From Lentisphaeria bacterium (lineage in GTDB: Bacteria > Verrucomicrobiota > Lentisphaeria > Victivallales > Victivallaceae), in the NCBI GenBank assembly GCA_022768375.1, contig JALEMG010000039.1, positions 54,050 to 118,049 on the forward strand: a stretch of DNA of 64,000 nt. Direction: 5' to 3'. Shown here in pieces: positions 28,189-35,052 of this stretch. The notes below the pieces were generated by a model. It was not told where the DNA came from, searched no databases, and worked only from the letters and a program-made list of their open reading frames with translations. Both the position numbers and the translations under genes were made by a program. How positions within the stretch are numbered: position 1 is the first letter of the stretch; the number at the start of each line of letters is the position of its first letter.

Positions 28189-28629
28189 TCAATTCCGGGG
28201 ATTGCCGCCATTGCGGACGGCGGCGTAACCGGGCCTCAGCATCGGAGTGCGGGCCGCCTGCTGCGCCGTCAGGACGGTCAGCGACCGGGTCTGGCGGTAG
28301 TTGGCCGGAACCAGCGGCAGACGGAACCGCCGGATCTGGGCGACGACGAAGGGACGCGACGAGTAACGGGCCTCCTCGACCTTGAGTTGGGTGATCTCCC
28401 GATCCAGTTCCTTACGTTCCCTCTCCACCTTCCGGATCTCCGTCTCGGTTTTGGTGATCTTGTTGTCCAGCGTGATGTATGCGTAGAAAAACGCGCCCAG
28501 CACCATGATCCCCAGCGCCGTCTGGCCGACCCGGGCCGTCAGAGCGCACAACTCCGCAAACCCGGAGGTGCCGCCGCTTTCCCGTTTCACCGGCCTGCGC
28601 CGAATCGAATTTCCCGGTTGGATGTTCAT
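28189..28629 (-). CDS. ftsL: FtsL-like cell-division protein
   Basis: 146 residues: a cytoplasmic tail of about 35 residues, one membrane helix (TALGIMVLGAFFYAYITL), then a long coiled coil (NKITKTETEIRKVERERKEL to TQLKVEEARY). Size, topology and position between rsmH and ftsI are those of FtsL, which with FtsB and FtsQ activates FtsWI. FtsL is poorly conserved in sequence, so the call rests on topology and place. Confidence 0.75.
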   Translation of the reverse strand: MNIQPGNSIRRRPVKRESGGTSGFAELCALTARVGQTALGIMVLGAFFYAYITLDNKITKTETEIRKVERERKELDREITQLKVEEARYSSRPFVVAQIRRFRLPLVPANYRQTRSLTVLTAQQAARTPMLRPGYAAVRNGGNPRN

Positions 28630-28668
28630 TTTTCCTGCTCCCGATTATCGTGTCGGTTCATTTCCGTT

Positions 28669-29610
28669 TCAAATCCTCTCCGCAGCGCGCAGTTTGGCGC
28701 AGGCCGCCCGGCGGTTGACCGCCAGTTCCGTCTCATTTGCCGTCACCGCGTGCCGGGTCAGCAGCCGCAGCGAAGGCTCGTGTCCGCACCGGCAGACCGG
28801 CAGACCGGGAGGGCAGACGCACCGCGTGCTCTCCCGGCGGAAGAAGTTCTTCACGATCCGATCCTCCAGCGAATGAAAACTGATCACCGCGATCCGTCCC
28901 CCCTGCGCCAGCATCGGCACCCCGGTCATCAGACCGGTCTCCAGTTGCCGCAATTCGTCGTTCACCGCGATGCGCACCGCCTGAAACACCAGCGTCGGAT
29001 GCGGCAGTCTGCCCGGTCTGGACTTGCCCAGCACCGCGTCGCACAATTTCACCAGGTCACCGGTCCGGGCGAATGGCGAAACTTCCCGCATCTCGCACGC
29101 CTTGCGCGCCAGCGCCCGGGCGCGGCCGATCTCGCCGTACTCCCGAAAAACCCGTTCCATCTCCGCTTCGCCGGTTTGATTCAACCACCGTCCGGCGGTC
29201 AATTCCGACCGCTGATCCATCCGCATGTCCAAAGGCCCGTCGCCGCGCCACGAAAATCCCCGTTCCGGCAGATCCAACTGCGGCGAAGAAACCCCGATAT
29301 CCAGCAGGATGCCGTCCGCCTCGTCCCAGCCGTGCTCCACGGCCAGCGCCGCCATCTCCGCGTAATCGCCCCGGATCAGCGTCACCCGGTTCCCCGCGAA
29401 TTTCAGTCGCTCCGCCGCCGCGTCCAGCGCCATCGTGTCCCGGTCGATGCCCAGAAGTTCCAGTTTCGGATACTTCTGCAGCAGCATGGCGCTGTGACCG
29501 CCGCCGCCGACAGTACCGTCCACCAGCCGCGCCGGACGGGAAGCGTCGAAGGTCAAAAACTCCAGCACCGCCTGCGCCAGCACCGGGATGTGGTGAAACT
29601 CCCCGCTCAC
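28669..29610 (-). CDS. rsmH: 16S rRNA (cytosine(1402)-N4)-methyltransferase
   Basis: 313 residues from GTG 29610, which overlaps the mraZ stop (GTGA). Starts FHHIPVLAQAVLEFL; SAM-binding motif VDGTVGGGGHSAMLL, acidic motif LLGIDRDTMAL, and the diagnostic ILLDIGVSSPQLD, ERGFSWRGDGPLDMRMD and AVISFHSLEDRIVKNFF. It methylates C1402 in the ribosomal P site. A much longer in-frame extension exists upstream, but it lies inside mraZ and is not expected to be coding. Confidence 0.97.
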   Translation of the reverse strand: MSGEFHHIPVLAQAVLEFLTFDASRPARLVDGTVGGGGHSAMLLQKYPKLELLGIDRDTMALDAAAERLKFAGNRVTLIRGDYAEMAALAVEHGWDEADGILLDIGVSSPQLDLPERGFSWRGDGPLDMRMDQRSELTAGRWLNQTGEAEMERVFREYGEIGRARALARKACEMREVSPFARTGDLVKLCDAVLGKSRPGRLPHPTLVFQAVRIAVNDELRQLETGLMTGVPMLAQGGRIAVISFHSLEDRIVKNFFRRESTRCVCPPGLPVCRCGHEPSLRLLTRHAVTANETELAVNRRAACAKLRAAERI

Positions 29611-30116
29611 TTGCCGAACACCCCCTGCAGCAGTCCGCCCAGCGCGCCAAGATCGTCGTTTCCGTCGCTGATCTGCTGGATCTCGTTCAGATATTCCGTC
29701 GGATCGGCGGGCAACAGCCAATTCTCCGGCGCACAGAGCCGAATATGCGTCACCGCACCGACCAGTTTCAAATTCTTTTTCACTCCGATGGAGTCCAGCA
29801 TCCCCCGGTCCAGCGCCATCCGCCCCTGTTTGTCGCACCGGCAGCGCCGGGACGCCCGCCCCAGAAACGCCAGCGCCATCTGAACTTTCTGATTGGCGAT
29901 CGCCTTCTTGCCGGCCTTGCTCACGAACTCCATGAACGTCGCCAGCGGCAGCAGCAGCAGCGCCTTGTCCCGGGTCGGGATCATCATCAGTTCCGTTTCC
30001 GCGTCCTTGTTCCGCCATTCGCTGGGCAGAGAGACCCGGCCCTGGGCATCCAGCACATGGTCGTATTCCCCGACGAAAAGACCGGGGAAATTCACGCCAT
30101 TGGGATTCTCTGCCAT
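29607..30116 (-). CDS. mraZ: Division/cell-wall cluster regulator MraZ
   Basis: 169 residues with two SpoVT/AbrB-like repeats, the first with EYDHVLDAQGRVSLPSEWR and the second with RCDKQGRMALDRGMLDSIGV. MraZ forms rings that bind short direct repeats at 10-bp spacing upstream of its own gene, and here four such repeats precede the start. It is the first gene of the cluster and probably regulates mraZ-rsmH-ftsL-ftsI. AGGAG lies 9 nt before the ATG. Confidence 0.95.
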   Translation of the reverse strand: MAENPNGVNFPGLFVGEYDHVLDAQGRVSLPSEWRNKDAETELMMIPTRDKALLLLPLATFMEFVSKAGKKAIANQKVQMALAFLGRASRRCRCDKQGRMALDRGMLDSIGVKKNLKLVGAVTHIRLCAPENWLLPADPTEYLNEIQQISDGNDDLGALGGLLQGVFGK

Positions 30117-30154
30117 ACCTATTTACTCCTATTTATTCCTTTTCGCACCTATTT
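30115..30154 (-). promoter_or_regulatory. MraZ operator: four 10-bp direct repeats
   Basis: Reading leftwards the repeats are AAATAGGTGC, GAAAAGGAAT, AAATAGGAGT and AAATAGGTAT, with AGG exactly every 10 bp (CCT at 30118, 30128, 30138, 30148 on the + strand). MraZ sites in other bacteria are short direct repeats with the same period. The first repeat touches the -10 and the last reaches the start codon, so binding could block initiation of transcription and also covers the ribosome binding site. Confidence 0.8.
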
Positions 30155-30179
30155 TACTACACAAAGTGACTTTTTGCAA
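30151..30179 (-). promoter_or_regulatory. mraZ promoter
   Basis: Minus strand -35 TTGCAA (30179-30174), 17-bp spacer, -10 TAAAAT (30156-30151). Transcription would start near 30144, within the operator. Confidence 0.75.
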
Positions 30180-30235
30180 GTAAAAAACCCAAAAAAAACC
30201 GATTTTTTTCAAAAAAAACGGGGAAGACCGAAAAA
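30171..30235. other. Helically phased A/T tracts between divergent mraZ and ackA promoters
   Basis: Runs of 5 to 8 A or T at 30171-30175, 30182-30187, 30191-30198, 30203-30209, 30211-30218 and 30231-30235, most centres about 10 to 11 bp apart. Such phasing gives intrinsic bending and can act as an UP-like element for both promoters. It stands out in otherwise GC-rich DNA. Confidence 0.6.
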
Positions 30236-30246
30236 CGGGGGCGTGA

Positions 30247-30275
30247 TTGGAATTTTCACCGGAACGTGCTATATT
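30247..30275 (+). promoter_or_regulatory. ackA promoter
   Basis: -35 TTGGAA, 17-bp spacer, -10 TATATT, about 55 bp before the ackA start, downstream of the phased A-tracts. Confidence 0.75.
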
Positions 30276-30329
30276 AACAGGATTGCACGATCGACAAGGA
30301 AAACCGGAACAATTTTTCAGGAGGAAGGT

Positions 30330-31532
30330 ATGAAAATTCTGGTGATCAACGCCGGCAGCAGTTCAATGAAATTCACGCTCTTTGAGATGGACAGCGAGAG
30401 CGTGCTGGCCAAAGGAGTTTTCGAACGGCTCGGCAGTGCCAACCCCAATCTGGTCTACAAACGTCCCGACGGTTTCAAATCGGAACAGGAGATCCCGGTC
30501 AAGGATCATGTGGGCGCGTTCACCGAAATCTGTAAAAAACTGGTCGATCCGGCCGACGGCGTCATCAAGTCCCTCTCCGAAATCGCGGCGGTGGGACACC
30601 GGGTCCTGCACGGCGGCGAAAAAATCACCCAGCCGATGAAAGTGGACGATCAGGTCAAAGCCATCATCCGGGAATGCTTCCCCCTCGGACCGCTGCACAA
30701 TCCGGCCAACCTCGCGGGTATCGAAGCCTGTGAAAAGGCCATCCCCGGCGTGCCCAACGTGGCGGTGTTCGACACGCAGTTCCACCAGACCATGCCGCCG
30801 GAAGCGTACCTCTACGCCATTCCCTATGAATATTACGCCAAGTACGGCATCCGCAAATACGGCTTCCACGGCACCAGCCACCACTACGTGACGCTGGCCA
30901 CGGCGAAGTTCCTCGGCAAAAAGGTCGAAGACACCGACATCATCACCTGCCACCTCGGCAACGGCTGCAGCATGGCGGCGATCAAGGGCGGCAAGGTGAT
31001 CGACACCACCATGGGGCTCACCCCGCTGGAAGGACTGATGATGGGGACCCGTTCCGGGGACATGGACCCGGCGGCGGTGATCCGCATGATCGAACTTGGA
31101 GCAACGCCCCGGGAAGTCGATACCATCCTCAACAAGAAATCCGGTCTTTTCGGCGTCGGCGGCATCAATACCGGCGACATGCGCGACATGGAAGCGGCCG
31201 CTTCGTCCGGCAACGAACAGGCCGCGCTGGCAATCAAAATGTTCATCCGCCGGATCGTGAAATACATCGGCGCCTATTACCTTCTGGTGGGCAATCCCGC
31301 CGCCATCGTCTTTACCGGCGGCATCGGGGAATTCTCCACCTATTCCCGCGAGCGGATCATCAATCAGTTGGCTCCGCTGGGCATCCGTCTGGACAAGGCC
31401 GCCAACGAAGCGTGCTTCGGCAAGGCCGGGGTCATCTCCACGGCGGACAGCAGAATTCAGGCGATCGTCATGCCCACCGACGAGGAAAAAATGATCGCGC
31501 TGACCACCAAGAAAATCGTTTTCGGCAAATAA
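30330..31532 (+). CDS. ackA: Acetate kinase
   Basis: 400 residues, the normal length. ASKHA-fold signatures: MKILVINAGSSSMKF at the start (phosphate 1), FDTQFHQTMP, YGFHGTSHHYV, HLGNGCSMAAIKGG, the adenosine/Arg loop GTRSGDMDP, and FTGGIGEFS near the end. It converts acetyl phosphate and ADP to acetate and ATP, the energy-yielding last step of fermentative acetate production. The ATG at 30330 has GAGGAAGG upstream; the frame extends far upstream without a stop but that part is antisense to mraZ and rsmH. pta follows after 25 nt in the same operon. Confidence 0.97.
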   Translation: MKILVINAGSSSMKFTLFEMDSESVLAKGVFERLGSANPNLVYKRPDGFKSEQEIPVKDHVGAFTEICKKLVDPADGVIKSLSEIAAVGHRVLHGGEKITQPMKVDDQVKAIIRECFPLGPLHNPANLAGIEACEKAIPGVPNVAVFDTQFHQTMPPEAYLYAIPYEYYAKYGIRKYGFHGTSHHYVTLATAKFLGKKVEDTDIITCHLGNGCSMAAIKGGKVIDTTMGLTPLEGLMMGTRSGDMDPAAVIRMIELGATPREVDTILNKKSGLFGVGGINTGDMRDMEAAASSGNEQAALAIKMFIRRIVKYIGAYYLLVGNPAAIVFTGGIGEFSTYSRERIINQLAPLGIRLDKAANEACFGKAGVISTADSRIQAIVMPTDEEKMIALTTKKIVFGK

Positions 31533-31557
31533 TCATAACACTGGAGGAAAATTCATC

Positions 31558-32565
31558 ATGTCCGCTATCGAAAAATTCGCCGCCCGCGCCCGCAGCGTCA
31601 GCCGTACCATCGTGCTGCCGGAGGGTCAAGACCCCCGGGTCGTCGCCGCCGCCAACAAAGCGGTGGAGGAAAAAGTCGTCGCCAAAATCATCGTGCTGGG
31701 CACCGAGGCGGAAATTTCCGCCGCCTGCAAACAGGCGGGGATCGCCGAACGCAAGTTCGAGTGTCTGGACTACATGGCGTCCGATCTGCTGAAAAAATTC
31801 GCCGATCAGATGTATGAACTGCGCAAGGCCAAAGGCGTGACCCCGGAAAAAGCGCTGGCGATGGTCTCCAGCCGCATTTACTTCGGCGCGATGATGTGCC
31901 GCAACAAACTGGCCGACGGCCTGGTGGCCGGCAGCATCGCGTCCACGGCGGACATGCTCCGGGCGGCGTTTCACTGCATCGGCACCGCGCCGGGAATCAA
32001 GAGCGCCAGCAGTTGCTTCGTGATGGACCTGGCGGTTCCCAGTCCGGCGGGCGACGATGTGCTGATGTTCGCGGACTGCGGCGTCAACCCGAATCCCGAC
32101 GCCGACATGCTGGTCGACATCGCCATGGCCACCAGCACCACCTACAGGGCGCTGATCGGCAAGCAGCCGAAAGTGGCGTTCCTCTCGTTCTCGACCCGGG
32201 GCAGCGCCCAGAACGAAATTCTGGAGAAGATCACCGCCGCGGCGAAAAAGTTCGCGGACAAGATCGCGGCAGAGAAACTCGACATCCTCTGCGACGGCGA
32301 AATCCAGGCTGATGCCGCGCTCGTGCCCTCCGTGGCCAAAGCCAAGGCTCCCGACAGCCCGCTGGCCGGCGGCGCCAACATTCTGATCTTCCCGGACCTC
32401 AACGCCGGCAACATCGCCTACAAACTGGTCCAGCGGCTCGCCCGTGCGCAAGCCTACGGCCCGGTGCTTCAGGGATTGGCCACGCCGCTTAACGATCTTT
32501 CCCGCGGCTGCAGCGCCGACGACATCTACGGCGAAATCGTCATCACCGTCTGCCAGACGCTGTAA
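31558..32565 (+). CDS. pta: Phosphate acetyltransferase
   Basis: 335 residues, the short PTA_PTB-domain form without the N-terminal DRTGG/regulatory domains of the E. coli enzyme. Visible blocks: RTIVLPEGQDPRVVAAANKA, DGLVAGSIASTADMLRAAF, FADCGVNPNPDADMLVDIAM and the C-terminal GGANILIFPDLNAGNIAYKL, all typical. It makes acetyl phosphate from acetyl-CoA for AckA. GGAGG precedes the ATG. The operon ends in a strong terminator 16 bp on. Confidence 0.96.
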   Translation: MSAIEKFAARARSVSRTIVLPEGQDPRVVAAANKAVEEKVVAKIIVLGTEAEISAACKQAGIAERKFECLDYMASDLLKKFADQMYELRKAKGVTPEKALAMVSSRIYFGAMMCRNKLADGLVAGSIASTADMLRAAFHCIGTAPGIKSASSCFVMDLAVPSPAGDDVLMFADCGVNPNPDADMLVDIAMATSTTYRALIGKQPKVAFLSFSTRGSAQNEILEKITAAAKKFADKIAAEKLDILCDGEIQADAALVPSVAKAKAPDSPLAGGANILIFPDLNAGNIAYKLVQRLARAQAYGPVLQGLATPLNDLSRGCSADDIYGEIVITVCQTL

Positions 32566-32581
32566 TAACGATTTAAACGCG

Positions 32582-32627
32582 CGCCCGCTATGCCACCGGT
32601 TTTCGGCATGGCGGGCGTTCTTTTTTT
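32582..32627 (+). terminator. Intrinsic terminator of ackA-pta
   Basis: 13-bp stem CGCCCGCTATGCC / GGCATGGCGGGCG with one G-U pair and a 10-nt loop, followed by TTCTTTTTTT. Confidence 0.93.
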
Positions 32628-32628
32628 C

Positions 32629-33030
32629 GAGGGGCTCCTCGCCCCTCAAACTCCCCCGGCAAGGTCTGTAACCTTGCAACCGCGGAAAAAGTCGCGGACT
32701 TTTCCCGCCTGCTTTTCGGGTCCTTGTCGGCGGGTTGACGGCGTTGCCGTCCCCCTCTGACGGCAGTCGTGTGGAATACTGCCAAATTGCGTCTGGTCTG
32801 TCGGCCGCCGCAAATCCTGCGCCTCTCCCTTCTTTTTTGAAGATAGAGGGACTTGTCTTTGCTATGTAGGCAGTTACCCGTTTTCGGGTCGTTCTTTGCC
32901 CCCTTGCACCGTACGCCGGTGACGGCAGACTGCGACCCCCTGCGTTGAATGCAAGCGTTTTTTACGCAGTCCGCAAACGCTTGTTTGCAAGCGGATGCGA
33001 GGCGGTTGCCGCCTTTTCTCGCAGCCGCAT
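32629..33030. repeat. Hairpin-dense intergenic region of unknown nature
   Basis: About 460 bp without a credible gene lie between the convergent pta and dciA genes. It is packed with short, nearly perfect inverted repeats with 3-16 nt loops: GAGGGG/CCCCTC (32629, 32642), GCAAGGT/ACCTTGC (32659, 32671), an 11-bp stem with one mismatch (32682-32708), GACGGC/GCCGTC (32737, 32746), GGCAGT/ACTGCC (32762, 32778), CCTCT/AGAGG (32822, 32845), ACCCG/CGGGT (32876, 32885), CACCG/CGGTG (32907, 32917), CTGCGT/ACGCAG (32940, 32964; longer loop), GCAAAC/GTTTGC (32973, 32983) and GGCGG/CCGCC (33001, 33009). No promoter of the common type is visible. It may be a cluster of palindromic intergenic elements or a structured RNA. 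Confidence 0.6.
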
Positions 33031-33086
33031 GTGAACGGACCGCGCAAGCGACAGCGTCAACGCGGCGGCGAGGACATATCCGAAAT

Positions 33087-33509
33087 TCAGCCGACGGTGA
33101 AGCGGATGGAGGAACAGATGTCCGCTCCCATTCGGGCGTTGACCCTGGCCAGGATCAGGTCCGGAGATTCCCGCAGTTCCTGAAGCAGCGCGCTGTGGCG
33201 GACTTTGAGGGTCATTACTCCGTTGCGTAGCGCGACCGGTTCGGAGAAGCGGGCAAACTGATCGCCCATGATCTCCGGCCACCGGCTCCGAATCCCGATC
33301 AGCAGGCCGTTCTCGGGGCGGCGGACCCCGGCCAGTACCGATTCCACCAGAGGACCGATGCTTCGCGGCTGGATGGTGTGCGCGGCCATTTCCCGTTCCG
33401 CGCGCTCCGCGCCGTACCACGAGGCCAGCAGATCGAACCGGCGCCGCCGCTTCCGCAATTCGGACCCGCGGTACTTGGACAGTGCGGCAACGGCTGGATC
33501 GTCCGTCAT
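33087..33509 (-). CDS. dciA: DciA/DUF721-family protein (replicative helicase loader)
   Basis: 140 residues. The C-terminal half is the DUF721/DciA domain: LLIGIRSRWPEIMGDQFARF, SEPVALRNGVMTLKVRHSAL and LQELRESPDLILARVN. DciA proteins bind DnaB and help load it in bacteria that lack DnaC or DnaI. The N-terminal 45 residues are charged and specific to this protein. The ATG overlaps the stop of the small secreted protein gene (ATGA), an unusual pairing of an exported and a replication protein. Confidence 0.8.
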   Translation of the reverse strand: MTDDPAVAALSKYRGSELRKRRRRFDLLASWYGAERAEREMAAHTIQPRSIGPLVESVLAGVRRPENGLLIGIRSRWPEIMGDQFARFSEPVALRNGVMTLKVRHSALLQELRESPDLILARVNARMGADICSSIRFTVG

Positions 33510-33880
33510 ATATTCACCTGAGCACCGATCATGTAGGCCGGCAGGATGAGGATGTGCAGAAGAAGCCGCGTCGGAGCGACCACTCCGCCCCGCACCACGT
33601 GCACGAGCCCCCGGCGGAACCGCTTGAACGGCGCGCCGATGGTCATTTCGCCCAGTCCGTAGGGCAGATAAAGAATCTCGAACGCGTCCTTGCCGATTTT
33701 CAGCATTCCGCGTCCGGTCCCGACCGCCGCCCGGATGACGTACGGTTTCGCCGCCTCGGCGACCTTGACCGCCACCGGAGCGAGGATCGCCATCGTGATC
33801 GGGTCCATCGCCCGGACTTTGGGCGGGAACGCCGTCATCGCCACCGCAACGACAAGAACCGTCAGGAAACTCCGCTTCAT
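33506..33880 (-). CDS. Small secreted protein, family of unknown function (copy 2, coupled to dciA)
   Basis: 124 residues with a signal peptide (MKRSFLTVLVVAVAMTAFPP, cleavage near VRA). The mature start DPITMAILAPVAVKVAEAAK aligns with EPVTMVLLAPVALKVAKDA of the protein at 14203-14550; then PYVIRAAVGTGRGMLKIGKD, ILYLPYGLGEMTIGAPF and a hydrophobic C-terminal part (LLLHILILPAYMIG) follow in the same order. No known family recognised. It has its own promoter and GGAAG before the ATG. dciA is translationally coupled behind it. Confidence 0.78.
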   Translation of the reverse strand: MKRSFLTVLVVAVAMTAFPPKVRAMDPITMAILAPVAVKVAEAAKPYVIRAAVGTGRGMLKIGKDAFEILYLPYGLGEMTIGAPFKRFRRGLVHVVRGGVVAPTRLLLHILILPAYMIGAQVNI

Positions 33881-33917
33881 ATCACTTCCGTATTGAACCC
33901 CAGATTCACCCGTGCAT

Positions 33918-33946
33918 ACTATAACACCATTTCCCCGTCAATTCAA
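33918..33946 (-). promoter_or_regulatory. Promoter of the small secreted protein - dciA operon
   Basis: Minus strand -35 TTGAAT, 17-bp spacer, -10 TATAGT. The -35 overlaps the last codons of murG. Confidence 0.6.
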
Positions 33947-35052
33947 TCCAAAGCGGCGGAAATTTCCGCAAGCATCCGTTCCGCCGCGTCGGGAACGGCC
34001 AGACGGCGCATCCTGTCGCCCCGGGAACGCCATTTTCCGGGCGTGGTGAAAAAATCGTCGAGCAGTTCATTGACCGCCGCGGCGGTGAATGCGGAATTCT
34101 CCACGATCACCGCCGCGTCCCGGGCGGCAAAGTATTCGGCGTTGTCCCGCTGATGGCCTTCGGCGGCGTAGGGGTACGGGATCAGCACCGAGGCTTTGCC
34201 GAAAAGCGCCAACTCCGCCGCGGTACTGCCCCCCGAACGGCTGAACACCAGGTCCGCCGCGCCGAGGCAGAGTTCCATCTCGGCGCAACTCTCCAACAGC
34301 AGACGGGGCAAATTTCCCGCCCCGTAGATTCGTTCCGGGTCCGTCAGTTTGCCCTTGCCGGCAAGGTGGATGACCTGAAAACGCTCCTTCCGTGCCGACA
34401 GCGCCTCCGGCAGGACCTGATTGAAAATCGCCGCCCCCTGACTGCCGCCGGTCACGAGAATGATCGGCAGGTCCGGAGAAAAACCGGCCTGAAAGCGGGT
34501 ATTCAGCGCGGCAACGGCTTCCGCCCTGCCGATCCCGGCCTGCCGGCGCAATTCCGGGCGTACCGGCATGCCGGTGTGACACAATTTGCAGCAGCAGGTT
34601 TCGGGGTTCACTGCCGGGAAGCCGGTTCCCAGCGTCCGGGCGATCCGGCTGAAGCACCGGTTGGCCTTGCCGATACGGGCGTTGCCGTCGTGCAGAAAGA
34701 CCGGCACCCGCCGCAGCACCGCCGCCGAAACCACCGGCAGTGTGGCAAACGATCCCATACCCAGCATCGCCTGTGCCCGGAACCGGCGCAACTCCCCCAG
34801 AGCCGCGAACACGCCGCCGACACAGCCGACGACAAAGCGGACGGGCGACTTGCGCGGATTGGGCATTCGCGGCAGCGCCCGGGCGGAAATGCCGAACCGT
34901 TCCGCGATCTCCCGCTGGGCCGCCGCATGTTCGCCGGACAGGAGCAGCCGCACCCGCCCGCCCTGCCGCTGAAACTCCCGGGCTATGCTCAGCCCCGGAA
35001 AGAAATGTCCCCCCGTGCCGCCGCAGGTGATGACCAGCCGTTCCAGTTTCAT
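33943..35052 (-). CDS. murG: UDP-GlcNAc:lipid I N-acetylglucosaminyltransferase
   Basis: 369 residues. The N-terminal GT-B domain starts LVITCGGTGGHFFPGLSIAREF, the MurG signature GGTGGH at residues 11-16; LLLSGEH, GMGSFATLPVVSAAVLRRVP and FLHDGNARIGKANR follow (usual H-E-x-N region here H-D-G-N). The C-terminal domain has LVTGGSQGAAIFN and DLVFSRSGGSTAAELALFGKAS with PYPYAAEGHQRDNA, the UDP-GlcNAc site. It makes lipid II on the inner face of the membrane. The ATG overlaps the ftsW stop; ftsW would flip or polymerise with its product. Confidence 0.95.
   Translation of the reverse strand: MKLERLVITCGGTGGHFFPGLSIAREFQRQGGRVRLLLSGEHAAAQREIAERFGISARALPRMPNPRKSPVRFVVGCVGGVFAALGELRRFRAQAMLGMGSFATLPVVSAAVLRRVPVFLHDGNARIGKANRCFSRIARTLGTGFPAVNPETCCCKLCHTGMPVRPELRRQAGIGRAEAVAALNTRFQAGFSPDLPIILVTGGSQGAAIFNQVLPEALSARKERFQVIHLAGKGKLTDPERIYGAGNLPRLLLESCAEMELCLGAADLVFSRSGGSTAAELALFGKASVLIPYPYAAEGHQRDNAEYFAARDAAVIVENSAFTAAAVNELLDDFFTTPGKWRSRGDRMRRLAVPDAAERMLAEISAALD

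Noticed and set aside
29073..30329. In-frame upstream extension of ackA
   Set aside because: It lies antisense to mraZ and rsmH; the ATG at 30330 has a proper ribosome binding site and the acetate kinase N-terminus starts there.
32588..32785. 65-codon minus-strand frame in the hairpin region
   Set aside because: It runs through palindromes and the pta terminator, with no ribosome binding site; its composition follows from the repeats.
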